DNA of 64,000 nt, from positions 3,505,001 to 3,569,000 of the forward strand of contig NC_092574.1 of NCBI RefSeq assembly GCF_037975245.1, given 5' to 3'. Position 1 is the first letter of the stretch. Every line of letters starts with the position of its first letter. Both the position numbers and the translations under genes were made by a program. Below the pieces are notes generated by a model that searched no databases, had not been told where the DNA came from, and saw nothing but the letters and a program-made list of their open reading frames with translations. Positions 21,842 to 33,630 of this stretch are shown here, piece after piece. This stretch comes from Apostichopus japonicus. Lineage: Eukaryota > Echinodermata > Holothuroidea > Aspidochirotida > Stichopodidae.

Positions 21842-22485
21842 GTGATGTTGATATACCATGTCATCTTTAAATATTGTGACAAGAACTTCCTGGAGCTTAA
21901 TGTTAAAAAAACAAAGGAAATGAATATTGATTTTAGAAGGGTCAAGGGTCAACCGAGAGAGGTTGTGATTAAAGAAAATCCCGTAGAACAAGTCTCATCC
22001 TATAAATATCTTGGTGTTGTTTTTGATGATCAACTGACGTGGCATGAGCATATTGATTATTTGGTGAAGAGAGTAAACCCTAGATTATACTGTCTCCGTA
22101 GAATGAGTAAATTTGACATTGACAGTCGTATCCTCACCATATTTTATAACTCAGTCATTTGTAGCGTGTTGAGATATATTGTATGACATGCTGGGGTGGT
22201 AATGTGACTGCTTATGATAAGAGTCGCATTGATTCTGTTATCAGACAGGCTAATCGTATTCTGGGTGGGGACCAGCTCACAATGGAGTGTATGTATCATA
22301 ATGTTATAGAGTCTAAGCTCGACGCCATCCTTGCCGACGAGAATCACCCATTGTTTCTAAATCTCAGCAGTGCAATTATATCTCGCAGTGGGCGGATGAG
22401 GCTTCCGAGTGCAATAACAAATCGACACAAATCTTCCTTTATCCCTCAGTGCATTAAGCTCTTTAATTTTCGTTTCAATCGATAG
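21842..22485 (+). pseudogene. LINE reverse transcriptase, 3' part, 5'-truncated
   Basis: Two overlapping frames with a one-base shift at about 22,185. The first has FLELNVKKTKEMNIDFRR and YKYLGVVFDDQLTWHEHIDYL, the palm/thumb boundary of non-LTR RTs. The second has MTCWGGNVTAYDKSRIDSVI, QANRILGGD and a terminal FIPQCIKLFNFRFNR. The phrases are typical of the CR1/Rex/Jockey group. The catalytic FADD region is absent because the copy is 5'-truncated, as usual for target-primed insertions. The 3' end runs into the (TGAC)n array. Confidence 0.8.
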
Positions 22486-22680
22486 TTACCTGCTTTATCT
22501 TCCCGTTCTTGCCATCTATACGGGTGTTACATTTGTTTGATCATCACGCCTTTAAACTTTTATACTTTAATTCTCTGATACTCTCTTGTTTGCCATTCTT
22601 ATGTCTTTTTACTCTTTATCATCTTGTATTTGTCTTATATGTACATATGCGAGCTTGTATTTTCCCTTTTGGGATGAAAT
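22486..22680 (+). other. LINE 3' UTR with terminal hairpin
   Basis: The UTR ends TTTTCCCTTTTGGGATGAAATA. TCCC-ttt-GGGA is a small hairpin immediately before the tandem tail, the arrangement seen in CR1/L2/Rex-type LINEs whose 3' ends finish in short tandem repeats used to prime reverse transcription. Confidence 0.65.
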
Positions 22681-23302
22681 ACTGACTGACTGACTGACTG
22701 ACTGACTGACTGACTGACTGACTGACTGACTGACTGACTGACTGACTGACTGACTGACTGACTGACTGACTGACTGACTGACTGACTGACTGACTGACTG
22801 ACTGACTGACTGACTGACTGACTGACTGACTGACTGACTGACTGACTGACTGACTGACTGACTGACTGACTGACTGACTGACTGACTGACTGACTGACTG
22901 ACTGACTGACTGACTGACTGACTGACTGACTGACTGACTGACTGACTGACTGACTGACTGACTGACTGACTGACTGACTGACTGACTGACTGACTGACTG
23001 ACTGACTGACTGACTGACTGACTGACTGACTGACTGACTGACTGACTGACTGACTGACTGACTGACTGACTGACTGACTGACTGACTGACTGACTGACTG
23101 ACTGACTGACTGACTGACTGACTGACTGACTGACTGACTGACTGACTGACTGACTGACTGACTGACTGACTGACTGACTGACTGACTGACTGACTGACTG
23201 ACTGACTGACTGACTGACTGACTGACTGACTGACTGACTGACTGACTGACTGACTGACTGACTGACTGACTGACTGACTGACTGACTGACTGACTGACTG
23301 AC
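22681..23302. repeat. (TGAC)n microsatellite, 622 bp without interruption
   Basis: About 155 perfect copies of a 4-bp unit. It starts directly at the LINE 3' hairpin, so it most likely grew from the LINE tail. All three minus-strand frames read the same Val-Ser-Gln-Ser repeat with no stop, producing a spurious 242-residue frame. An A8-9 run follows at 23,303. Confidence 0.98.
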
Positions 23303-23311
23303 AAAAAAAAA

Positions 23312-24175
23312 TTTATGCCAAAATTTGAATCATTCATAATGTAAATGCATCACATGTATGCATTGGTATTTAATTCCCATCTCCATTGGGCAAACAATCA
23401 AGTTTGCTTCGATTTCAATTTGGTAGGCCCGATTCGACCAGGGAAGGATACATGACTAAGCTTCAGCTGAACTTACTCGTTTTAATATCCAAAGTACATA
23501 CACAGGAAAAAATATCCTAGCAGTAAACCAAATTTCTGTTGTGAATATCCCAACTCCAAATCCATGTTTCTCGTTCAATCCTGGGCGAAATACTACCGTG
23601 ACTATGTGTTATTCCATACAGTTAGGCCTAGTTAGGCCAGTAACATCCACTACATACACAATCACAAAAGACATGCAGTCACTAACAAAATATAACAACG
23701 TCCAATCGCTATAGTACCGATTTTATTCCACTCCTTGGACCATGCAGATGCAGGAACAAACAAAATGGACAATATAATACACGATACTGGAATATAACAA
23801 ATGGATAAATGCGATGAAATCCTAACATAACTACTTCCCCTTGCTGTGACCCAACATGGGCGGTAGCTCACTATACCCACTGGACTAACAGTGCATGCTA
23901 CTGTAGTGCATCACAGGAAATGGGGTCTGTGTATATATATTATAGGAACAAAGGAGTTTTGTGAGGATATAGGGAGTCAGGCAGTTGGCCTTGAGTATTG
24001 GAGCAAGACAGTTGCTAATGAGAAGAAGTATAGTTTTAATGTTGGATAGTTTGTTTTATTGTACATCTTCTTCGTGGAAAGTCTAGAGAAAGGAGACTTA
24101 TTAATTATTAATCATTTTGGATAGTTGTTTTATAGTAAATCTTAATTCTAAATGGAAAACTCTGTAATCCTTCTT
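23312..24175. other. No gene recognised
   Basis: Single-copy-looking, AT-rich. Confidence 0.45.
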
Positions 24176-24180
24176 TATTT

Positions 24181-24345
24181 TATCTGGCTGTCTGGAACAC
24201 TATATTTGTTACTTATATCACCGCTTTATCTGGCTGTCCTGAACACTATATTTGTTACTATCACCGCTTTATCTGGCTGTCCGGAACAGTGTTTGTTACA
24301 ATCCACTGTTTTATCTGGCTGTCTGGTATACAGTATTTGTTATAT
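24181..24345. repeat. Tandem repeat, 42-46 bp, four copies
   Basis: TATCTGGCTGTC(C/T)GGAACA followed by a TATTTGTTAC-type phrase recurs at 24,181, 24,227, 24,270 and 24,312. It generates Leu/Tyr-rich frames that are not genes. Confidence 0.8.
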
Positions 24346-24779
24346 ATGGATATTCTGTAACACGCTTGCTGAAACACTATTTCCTTTTATATTGTAATTT
24401 GATGAACGCTATGCTGGAACACTATTTCCTTTTATATTATTTGACCATTGGAGGACTCCATTTATACTGATGTCGTGGAAGATCTGATGACACCCTTGAT
24501 GACACCAGCGGGCCAGCCAACCAGAATCAGCGTTTAAATTAAACATATTGTAATAACATTAACTATTGGGGTGCGCACCTAACAACTGTAAGTCATTTTA
24601 TTTAATTCTTATTCTGGGCCCAGATCAGCTGTATATTGTTTGTTATTCGTAATTATAATTTAATTTAATCCAATCCAGTTGAGTTTTCCATTTTTTATGC
24701 GTCTTGCTCTGTGTTTGGTCATCACACCAAACCCAGGGTTCTCTGATCAAGAAACAAACAATTATTTTCAGTGGCTAAC

Positions 24780-24945
24780 ACCCTTACATATGTAAGGACA
24801 CCCAGGGCAACTAAGAAGTGTTTACGAGGAGTTATTTTAGGCTTCACACTTAAATGGTCAATTTCACTCGGAAAGCTAAAAAAGCTGATGCTTTTGTAGG
24901 CTAAGGTATTACTACAACCTCCAACTAAACAGAATTGTGACATTT
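24780..24945 (-). pseudogene. THAP-like zinc finger, N-terminal half (putative)
   Basis: The minus-strand frame has MSQFCLVGGCSNTLAYKSIS followed by FFSFPSE, matching the start of THAP fingers (C-x4-C, then a His/Phe-x-Phe-Pro phrase). The matching C-x2-H pair is not found downstream in any frame. THAP fingers head P-element transposases and several host DNA-binding proteins. With only half the motif, a decayed P-type transposon relic is my preferred reading, at low confidence. Confidence 0.35.
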
Positions 24946-25018
24946 TGGGAAAAAAGGAGTATAATATCGTTGATGTTTCTCGCAGCTCATTCGTGGCCGA
25001 GTATACAACTTTACACAC

Positions 25019-25336
25019 TAACTGAGGGACAAATCATTGTTTTGATTGGGGGTATACCAACAATGACATCACATGGTCACCTGATGTCTGAGGAATGTTT
25101 CAGGAATGTCTGATATAGTTTTCCTAAAAGGCTGACTTTTCTGCCCTTTTTTCACGTATTTATCGTCCGTAATTGGTAAAGTTAATTGCAGCAATGTAAT
25201 TGGAATGAGTTAAGGAATACATACATGCAAAATGGTTGAATTTTAAGTTCATCGAAAAGTCCATAATTGATGTTTAAACATACAATTCTACCCTGTGTAT
25301 CGAGCACTTTTTCGACCAGAAGTGACACATTGTGTT
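25019..25336. other. No gene recognised
   Basis: AT-rich, ending in a short (AT)n run. Confidence 0.45.
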
Positions 25337-25374
25337 TTATATATATATATATATTCCAACTCATTAGGATTTGC

Positions 25375-25377
<3 letters not shown>

Positions 25378-25428
<51 letters not shown>
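25378..25428. repeat. (AT)n microsatellite, left half
   Basis: About 50 bp of AT repeats, continued at 27,251 on the far side of the inserted element. A separate short (AT)n lies at 25,339-25,355. Confidence 0.95.
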
Positions 25429-25431
<3 letters not shown>

Positions 25432-27247
25432 GGTTCTGCCGCTGCTGGTCGGCGCCGGTCGGGCCCGACCGGCACGCTGAATTACCGACCGCCACAATCT
25501 GCCTGAGTGACTTTTCCGACCGGCACTTATTTTCGATAGGAACTCCAAAAAACAGCTCCATAGCCGGAGGGTCGAACGTACAGAAACAATCTGTTTGAGA
25601 CTAGGGGAAATCCAGTTCATAACTGTTCAAAATATCCAACACATCACAGTGTCATACTTAGTAAAAATTACCAGAGTTCCGCATTCCAGACCAATGACTG
25701 TTTTCCGTTTCCAACTCCCGATCGTACTTTTGATAGTTTCATTTATATCTATTTTTATAATTTTTATATTATTATATATGAGTTTATACTCAATGTACAA
25801 CTTATTCACTTGACCGTATAGAGAAAAAGAACTGAAAATCAATTGTACCAATTGTGTACGGAAAGGTGGTAGGCTACACCTTTCAAATTTTACGAAAGAT
25901 CGAGCAAAGCACTTTCGAAAAATTCACGCCAAACTTGCATATCGTACTAAATGCAACTAATGTCATGTAAACAAGGCTCTAGTGCATCCATTTATGAATA
26001 TACCGTAAGACCACATCTGGTGTTAAGTGAGGGGGGGGGGGAAGAAAGTATTTTCTAGCATTTCCAAAAATACCGAAAAAATAATATCCTACCATAGTTA
26101 AGTGTATAGCAAATAGCCTAACCACCTCAACGGTTATAACGGATCTCACGTAACTACAAAATCACAACTAATTGTATTTTGCGGAGTTTACGTTTTCTAC
26201 AAGAACATGGAAACAATATTTAGCATTGAGTTAATCATGCCAAGTGGCCTAAAACATGTGATTACAAGGGTAACTTTCATAAAGATGGCCATAGCAAGGG
26301 GCCTTGATATCGTGCTATGCGTGTATGGTATGGACTGTGCCTCGTGTTTCATGGGGTGTGCATGCGGAGGAGTCAGTTGGCTTGAGGTGTGTTTTACTTA
26401 CCTAAATGTAACGGGGATATTTTACCTACTTTTCTTGAACGTCTAAGATATCATTTCGCATAACTTTACCGATCCTTTACTGACTGACCTAATTAATTCT
26501 AGAGTGGAACGAAAAAAGTTTACTCCATGAAAAGTGCCCTGGCAACGTGCCAAAAAATGTTAACAAACAGGTGTTAGACAGGGGATGAGCTCACAGTCGG
26601 ATTGGCAAGGTACCTGGGAAAATTCGCAGCACATGTACCGTGGTAGTTGGGTAGGGTTAAACACTGCAGTAATAAACACTTGATGCTATTCTTAGGGTTG
26701 TGATAGAAGGTCCTCCCCTGGATAAATTCCTTGTCAGAAGGGCAGTCCCGGCAGTGCAACTCTGGGCTAGGAAGAAGAATCGAAGACTCACACACTGCGT
26801 CTGCTGAGTGGTCAGAGTCGGCAGTCACTGCTGTAATTATGTGATATTCTTTCAATGGACCGATTTCATATGCCCGATGTTGAATAAATGAGAGAGAATA
26901 CATGATTCATTATGATTCGTCTTTATTTGGGAGTGGACTCTCACTCACTGTCCATCTAAAATTATTATCTCAGCCTGAATGATTTATTTAATAGGCACCA
27001 CCGGCTGGTCTGTACTCTGGTGCTCCAGATATTTGTCCTAACTTTTTTTCATTAATTATGAAAAATTCCAGACATGAGGTCTCATTTCAAAGCTGTCTAC
27101 ATGTGGCTCAGAATACTCGGGAAGGGCCGTTTCCGGCCATCTGGGGGGTTTCCAAAACCCAAAATTTTCTTGTACGCTCCGCGCCAACCGATGGTGGCGC
27201 TCCGCTCAGATAGTCCTGCCGGCACTCAATCCACCCTGGGCAGAACC

Positions 27248-27250
<3 letters not shown>
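25429..27250. mobile_element. hAT-like element, 1,822 bp, inserted in an (AT)n microsatellite
   Basis: It begins CAGGGTTCTGCC and ends GGCAGAACCCTG, perfect 12-bp inverted repeats, with AT repeats on both sides. The (AT)4 flanks are compatible with an 8-bp duplication but cannot prove it. The module GTGCCATTTCC...GGTGGCGC is present near the right end (about 27,117-27,212, plus orientation). Open frames inside (25,567-26,903) have no transposase motif, so it is non-autonomous. Confidence 0.82.
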
Positions 27251-27300
<50 letters not shown>

Positions 27301-27310
27301 TTATATATAA
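27251..27310. repeat. (AT)n microsatellite, right half
   Basis: Continuation of the AT array interrupted by the element at 25,429-27,250. Confidence 0.93.
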
Positions 27311-27478
27311 AATATTATTATTAGACAAAACCAGAGATGTTTTAGAAAATACTATTTCCTAAAACACTACTCCTTATTTGTCATTTATGAGTCATATCTT
27401 ATTTCTCTGGTTTTCTGTATGGATTTTCTCTATAATAAATATCTATAGCCTATATATATGTTTGTTTCTGTTCTTTTC

Positions 27479-27710
27479 AGATTTCTGTCATGGAATTGCC
27501 CCACGCCTTGATGCCTACAACAGTAGAATACCGGCTGCGAACAGCATGATTCATAGGGTCTGCAAGCAGCATGGGGTCACGTTTGTCAAGTGGTGTAGCG
27601 GGCGCATTTTCAGTGCAGACGGTACAATGCACCGGGAAATGTTTGCCATGTATGTACAAACTTTACAAAAAGTGTCAACTCTGATAATTGAGAAATACTG
27701 TAGCTTGTAA
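27479..27710 (+). CDS. Possible 3' exon, SGNH-hydrolase-tail-like
   Basis: A pyrimidine-rich run ending TTCTTTTCAG (about 27,469-27,478) is a good splice acceptor. The open frame after it reads RLDAYNSRIPAANSMIHRVC, then KQHGVTFVKW and GRIFSADGTMHREMF, ending at 27,710. The order (Asn-Ser loop, Cys-Lys helix, then DG-x-H) resembles the C-terminal block of SGNH hydrolases seen in retroelement-linked proteins, where D-x-x-H completes the active site. The similarity is weak and no upstream exon was found. Confidence 0.3.
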
Positions 27711-28689
27711 ACATAATATCTGACATATACTGCATGTGGGGCTTGGGGAAATGTATGATCCCTATTGTTTTGGGTCATATGAATATTTACAAAATATGCC
27801 TTAATCTTGATATGCCAATATCTTTGCAAGTGTAAATGTAGAGGTTAATTAAAATGAACTTTGTTTGTATGTGAGTTATGTGAAGTAGATATTCCCTATT
27901 TGCCCTGGGAGAAGTTCACAGAAATTGATGAGTTGCATGTGCTGTAAAAATCGTGAAAAGCTAGTGTTTGGCTGCTTGAAATTTTTCTTCTCTGTTCTTA
28001 ATTTGCTATTCGGCTCCACAATTTACCAAGCCTATAGGAAAAGAAGTCAGCAATGGACCAAGTTAGTAATTTGTTTTATGTTTTACACCAAATTTAATGC
28101 TTTTAGAATGTTCACATATTTTTGATGTAGCTTAACTATATTAATGTTGCTCATGTTTTCTTTTTGCCTTAATTTTATGACAAATATATATTCTATATAT
28201 GTGCCTTATAGCATACAGAGTGGCCATTCTGTGATGCAACATTCTGTAAGCTTCCAATCCATTCTTTAATTGGATAAACATTGCCAAATTTTATGACCTG
28301 ATCAGTGTTTTGAGTATCCAGATCTTATCTTTCAACATGATTCATTCATTACTACCTTTACAACAGTATACTTGTGTACTATACTATAATACTATAACAC
28401 TACACATCTATAGTGAGGAAAATGTAGTCACAATTAAGGGTGCCCAATGGGCATATGTAATGTTTTGATATACCATTTTTATTACACTTGTATAATTGCA
28501 TTTAAGGTGCTTTCTTTCTTAGTTCATCTGCATTATATTTTTTATCAGCTATATACCAGTTCATAATTATATCTACCGTTCATTATCTACATGTGACCAA
28601 TTCCTTATTTTTTAGTTTTGCATATACTTTATTTAGCTTGCCAGGATAACTGGAATTTGCCTTTCTCACTACACTTGTTACAGTATAGT
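27711..28689. other. No gene recognised
   Basis: AT-rich, without repeats or frames I can interpret. Confidence 0.45.
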
Positions 28690-29694
28690 GAGGTGGCTTA
28701 GCAACTTTAACGTTACCGGCCGGACAAAAGTACCAAATTTGGCATGGAGTTTCTTTTCGACCTATCTATCGATTTTATCCGTGGAACCCACTTTATCGGT
28801 TCCGATTTTTCAAGATGGCGGCCAAAATCCAAGATGGCCGCCAGAAAAAAAGGAAATGTCATATGTCTGGCTGTAAAAATCGGAGATGAACAAATGAGGG
28901 GTCAATTCAGGTATTTCCGGGGTCACTGAAACAGATGATGATCATGGCATGTTGCTTGAGTAACCCACTTCCAAGATGGCGGCCAAAATCCAAGATGGCC
29001 GCCAGAAAAAAAGGAAATGTCATATATCTGGCTGTAAAAATCGGAGATGAACAAATGAGGGGTCAATTCAGGTGTTTCCGAGCTCACCTAAACAGATGAT
29101 GGTCATGGTAAGTTGCTTGGGCCACCCACTTCCAAGATGGCGGCCAGAATCCAAGATGGCCCCCTGGAAAAAAAGGAAATTTCATATAGCCTATATTCAT
29201 TCCCAAACTCCCGTGCCCTTTCCTGATCGGGACCATCAAACCTTCCGTCCTCAAACGTGTAAATGAAACCGGGCTAGCACCCTGACTATAGTTATGGCTG
29301 GTATTCTAATTGTGTCACTTTGGTTCAGGAAGCCACTTAGGACTTATTGGGGAACTTTGAGGTGTGATCGACCGTGGATAGACACTGACGCAAAGCTCGT
29401 TATTATATGGGAGTTACGAGTGTCATGTAAGACTGATTACATTGAGTCAACTATATAATAGGGTAACTTGAGGGAAAACCGACCAGATGTGAATACCGAC
29501 TCATTGAGAGATTTTGTACGATTGTGCACCCTTCATAAACACAACGTCAATTGTGGGAACAACACACGCTAAGCAGGTCATTAGGCATCTGAGGTATTTA
29601 AGTCGTTCTTTTCAAACCTGTACCCCAGGGCTACTGTTAGCGAGAATCTCCAGGAAGACTTGTTGTCTGGTATAGACAAGGCCCCCCCCCCTCA
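28690..29694 (+). repeat. Foldback left arm
   Basis: Contains three tandem subrepeats, each with AAGATGGCGGCC and its near-complement about 20 bp apart (28,812; 28,973; 29,133), then a single-copy inner part (GTTCCCCAATAAGTCC type on the complement). It has an internal deletion near 28,706 relative to the right arm. Confidence 0.85.
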
Positions 29695-29699
29695 TAGTT

Positions 29700-31275
29700 A
29701 AACGATAGCTTGGGTTCGAATCTCTCCGTTGGTGAGCTCTGGACAGCGGTAGCAGCTATGAAGAAGGGAAAGTCCCCGGTCCCGATGGCCTCCCTGCTGA
29801 GTTCTATAGGACCTTCTGGGAGGTTCTCGGTGGGGACGTTAGAGACGTGTTCGCTACCGCTTTCCAGTTGAATTATATGAGCCAAACACAGAGGGCTGGA
29901 AATATTGTTCTCCTCCCAAAGTGGGAGACCCTTTGGACCCTAATAGGCGTACAATAACGCTGTTAAATCTGGACTACAAAATCCTGGCCAAAGCATTAGG
30001 AAATCGCTTAGCGGATGTGATGCCGGATATTGTAGGTCCTCTCCAGACTTGCGCTGTGCGAGTCCTTCGGATTGAACTCAGTGTTTATTCGTTGGGTCTC
30101 GTTACTATATAAGGACGTCACGAGCATGGTCACTGTTAACGGATTTACTTCTGGTCCCTTCCCGGTTCGAAGGGGAGTCCGTCAGGGTTGTCCCCTCTTC
30201 CCGTTGTTGTATGTTCTCTTCAGCGAAACGCTCAGTACCTTGGGGTTTTGACCTTTCAATGTACCGGGTGGGGCTAGAGTTAAATGCGTGCAATATGCCG
30301 ATGACGTCACTTGTATTGTCTCGGACCTCGTCTCCTTTAAGCCTTTATCGAAGGTTTTGGCCACCTTCCAAGAGGCTACTGGTGCCAGACTTAACAAGTC
30401 CAAGACCAAAGGGCTGCATTCAGGAGGTTGGCGTGGCCAATCCCTCCCGTTCGATGCTACTTGGTCATATGTCATGATCAGGGTAATCGGCATCTGGCTA
30501 GGTTATGGTGCCCCAGAGGCCACCACTTGGGCCGAGAAGGCTGATCAGGTGGAAGCAAGGCTCGACACATTCAATCGGAGGTGACTCTCCCTCCCTGGGA
30601 AGGTTACAGTTGTCAATCGTTTTATTGTTCCTCTCCTTTGGTATCCTGGTACAGTGATCGCTGCACCAGATTCTGCCTTGGTGCGATTGGAGAGGATCAT
30701 TTTTTATTTCATTTGGGGAACGTGCAAACCAAACCTTCTCAAAAGGACCGTTCTGTAAAAGACCCCCTTGAGCGGGTGGGCATGGTTTGGTCCACCTACC
30801 ATCTCAACTGCGCTTTCTCCTTTTGAAAGGTTTTTTCGTTGCGTTTGAGAATCCCTCGTTTGCCTTTTTTGTTAGGTTCTGGGGTGGTTTTCTTTTTCGC
30901 CACTACTAGCCCGGATCCTTTTCCAATAACCGGCCAAAGGCGACACGCCCTTCGGGGGTGTATACTCAGATTGGTGATTCACTTTGCAGAATCAAAGAGG
31001 AGGGTGGGCCAGATGTTCTGCTGAACGTGGCCCCTCGGCTTGCCAAACCGCCATCTCTCCAGATGTGTGGTGTTCTGTGTGCTGCAAGTCACTAGATAGC
31101 CGTCTCCGGGACTTGGCGAGGAGGATTGCACATGGGGTCCTCATCACTAACCATTTTCACCTAGTCAGGTGGCGATTAGGTTATGGGATTTGTCCCTGTT
31201 TGGGCTGTAAAGCCATCAGGACTATGCAACACCTTTTGCTGGAGTGTCCCTTTGTCCGGTTGGTGTGGGAATGAT
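29700..31275 (+). pseudogene. Tx1/L1-type LINE reverse transcriptase, decayed
   Basis: Pieces in shifting frames: GKSPGPDGLPAEFYRTFWEV-like near 29,778; a LLPKVGDPLDPNRRTITLLN-like phrase and DYKILAKALGNRL (29,910-30,010); GVRQGCPLFPLLY (about 30,175); the catalytic YADD (about 30,296); and a C-terminal zinc knuckle CPCLGC...H...C followed by W (31,190-31,270). These phrases are those of the L1/Tx1 clade. Motif A with the first catalytic Asp is deleted near 30,070, and the endonuclease is absent, so the copy is dead. The reading order is continuous from one arm to the other. Confidence 0.85.
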
Positions 31276-31404
31276 GGTTTCACGCCTTCATTATTGGTGT
31301 TATTGGTTGTTATTATTGTTGTTTTGGTTATTAGTGTTATTGGTTGACCTCAGATGACTAGTGACCCGACTTAGCGTGTGTTGTTCGCAGAATTGACGTT
31401 GTGT

Positions 31405-32860
31405 TTATGAAGGGGGGGGAAGGTTTGTCTATACCAGACAACAAGTCTTCCTGGAGATCCTCGCTAATAGCAGCCCTGGAGTACAGGTTCGAAAAGAACG
31501 ACCTAAATACCTCAGATGACTAGTGACCTGACTTAGCGTGTGTTGTTCGCACAATTGACGTTGTGTTTATGAAGGGTGCACAATCGTACAAAATCTCTCA
31601 ATGAGTCGGTATTCACATCTGGTCGGTTTTCCCTCAAGTTACCCTATTATATAGTTGACTCAATGTAATCAGTCTTACATGACACTCGTAACTCCCATAT
31701 AATAACGAGCTTTGCGTCAGTGTCTATCCACGGTCGATCACACCTCAAAGTTCCCCAATAAGTCCTAAGTGGCTTCCTGAACCAAAGTGACACAATTAGA
31801 ATACTAGCCATAACATATAGTCAGGGTGCTAGCCCGGTTTCATTTACACGTTTGAGGACGGAAGGTTTGATGGTCCCGATCAGAAAAGGGCATAGGGGGT
31901 CTGGGGATTGAATATATGAAATTTCCTTTTTTCCAGGAGACCATCTTGGATTCTGGCCGCCATCTTGGAAGTGGGTGGCCCAAGCAACATACCATGACCA
32001 TCATCTGTTCAGGGGCGTATCCAGGATTTTCCACTGGGGGGGGGCGTCAGGTATGAATGATCGCCGTCCTGGGGGATGGGTCTAAGGGCAGGGGTGGAAA
32101 ATTTTTGCCTCGATAGAGTAACCTCACGTGTTATGCACGGAGCTATTATGGGCTTCCCTCAGGCAGCCCAGAGGCCTTATACACGCCCTGTGCTACGCGA
32201 TAATACAAACACAATTACCATCTATGTTTCTAAAACTATTATGCCGCCGAACTTCGCCAGAACCCTTTTTTGGCAAGCAAAAAATAAAGCATACGGGAGG
32301 GGGGGGGGGGGTTGAGCTATCACCAACAACTCACATAAAGGTCGTCATCAATTTTTTTTTTTTTTTTGTTAAATATTTTTTTTTTTTGGTGACAGCCAAT
32401 AGGGGGGGCGCGTGCCTGTTGCGCCCCCCCTGGATACGCCCCTGTCTGTTTCAGTGAGCTCGGAAACACCTTAATTGACCCCTCATTTGTTCATCTCCGA
32501 TTTTTACAGCCAGATATATGACATTTCCCTTTTTTCTGGCAGCCATCTTGGATTTTGGCCGCCATCTTGGAAGTGGGTTACTCAAGCAACATGCCATGAT
32601 CATCATCTGTTTCAGTGACCCCGGAAACACCTGAATTGACCCCTCATTTGTTCATCTCCGATTTTTACAGCCAGATATATGACATTTCCTTTTTTCTGGC
32701 GGCCATCTTGGATTTTGGCCGCCATCTTGAAAAATCGGAACCGATAAAGTGGGTTCCACGGATAAAATCGATAGATAGGTCGAAAAGAAACTCCATGCCA
32801 AATTTGGTACTTTTGTCCGGCCGGTAACGTTAAGCCTGAAAATTGTTGCTAAGCCACCTG
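31405..32860 (-). repeat. Foldback right arm
   Basis: Inverted copy of the left arm, interrupted at 32,010-32,444. A roughly 60-bp stretch (CCTCAGATGACTAGTGACC onward) occurs twice in direct orientation at 31,349 and 31,510, so the inner tip was partly duplicated. Confidence 0.83.
32010..32444. mobile_element. Short-TIR element with CAGGGGCGTATCCAGG ends, 435 bp
   Basis: Perfect 14-16 bp ends CAGGGGCGTATCCAGG / CCTGGATACGCCCCTG, flanked by TCTGTT (32,004-32,009 and 32,445-32,450), a 6-bp duplication. Comparison with the left foldback arm confirms the empty site. It has a G tract and T tracts inside and codes for nothing recognisable. Its ends match the element at 13,501-15,616. Confidence 0.88.
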
Positions 32861-33270
32861 ACTATTAGTATATGTTTTCAACATAAATAAAACTGATTTT
32901 CCATGCATGTTCATTGCTTTCAGTCCAGATTTTGCATTTCATCCTAATTGTTTCTAATTAACAAGTCTAATCTTCACACTTCTTGTAAGTAGTCTATTCT
33001 TAACCAGTATTTTATTTAATGTTACCTTATTTCTAAGCATTGCCTCATTTGCGAGACTTATTTTATGCATAAATTTGCAATCTTACTGCAGATCCTGCCA
33101 AAAACTTGTCACAATTCAGATCTTGGATTTTCACCGATTTTATACTCATCAGCAATATTAATACGAATACTATTAACACACAAATCAGTTGTCTATATGG
33201 ATGTAATTAGTATTTCAATAAATTAACTTTCAATGTAACATTCAATATTTGTTTCTAAAAGTGTGTCATT
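32861..33270. other. No gene recognised
   Basis: AT-rich spacer. Confidence 0.45.
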
Positions 33271-33274
33271 ACAT

Positions 33275-33625
33275 CAGAATTCAAAAACATGTTTACAGCA
33301 TGTATTTGTCACACAAAGCAACCAAAACTATAATGTTTAAAAACATTTCCTCATGCATGCATTCATGGAATACTTTCATGCATGTATTTCCATGGAATAC
33401 ATGCATGTATATTTCCTTTGCATTAGTGCATGCAATGGATTTAAAAACATGCTTCAAGCATGTACATGTATGAAACATTTCCAATACATGCTTCACGCAT
33501 GCCATAGTGCATGTGAGGGCATTTTCATACATGTATTGTTTCAAACCCCGCACAAAAAAACATGCTTTTTGCATGTACATGTATGAAACATTGAGTAATA
33601 CATGCTTTAAGCATGTATTACTATT
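33275..33625. repeat. CATGCA-rich palindromic repeat, left part
   Basis: Dense CATGCATG, ACATGTA and GCATGC motifs as at 3.3-3.76 kb. The segment 33,484-33,563 recurs almost exactly at 34,073-34,157, on the other side of the SINE. Confidence 0.65.
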
Positions 33626-33630
33626 ATTTG

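Larger units (their letters stand above)
28690..32860. mobile_element. Large foldback element with Tx1/L1-type LINE in the loop
   Basis: The two ends are long inverted copies of each other: left arm 28,690-29,694 and right arm 31,405-32,860. The right arm is longer because a 435-bp hAT-like element sits in it (32,010-32,444). Without that the arms are about 1.0 kb each. The outer ends begin (C/G)AGGTGGCTTAGCAAC. Each arm holds three roughly 160-bp subrepeats with paired AAGATGGCGGC/GCCGCCATCTT sites. No clear target duplication is visible: the flanks continue the inversion briefly (TATAGT / ACTATT). The loop holds a decayed LINE polymerase. It is either a foldback transposon that received a LINE or an inverted duplication around one. 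Confidence 0.8.

Noticed and set aside
22681-23302. CRISPR-like array
   Set aside because: No spacers; a plain 4-bp microsatellite in a eukaryotic context.
22609-23337. 242-residue Val-Ser-Gln-Ser open frame
   Set aside because: It is the minus-strand reading of the (TGAC)n array; all three frames are open by arithmetic.
25267-25620. Tyr-Ile-Tyr-Ile-rich frames
   Set aside because: Translations of the (AT)n microsatellite.
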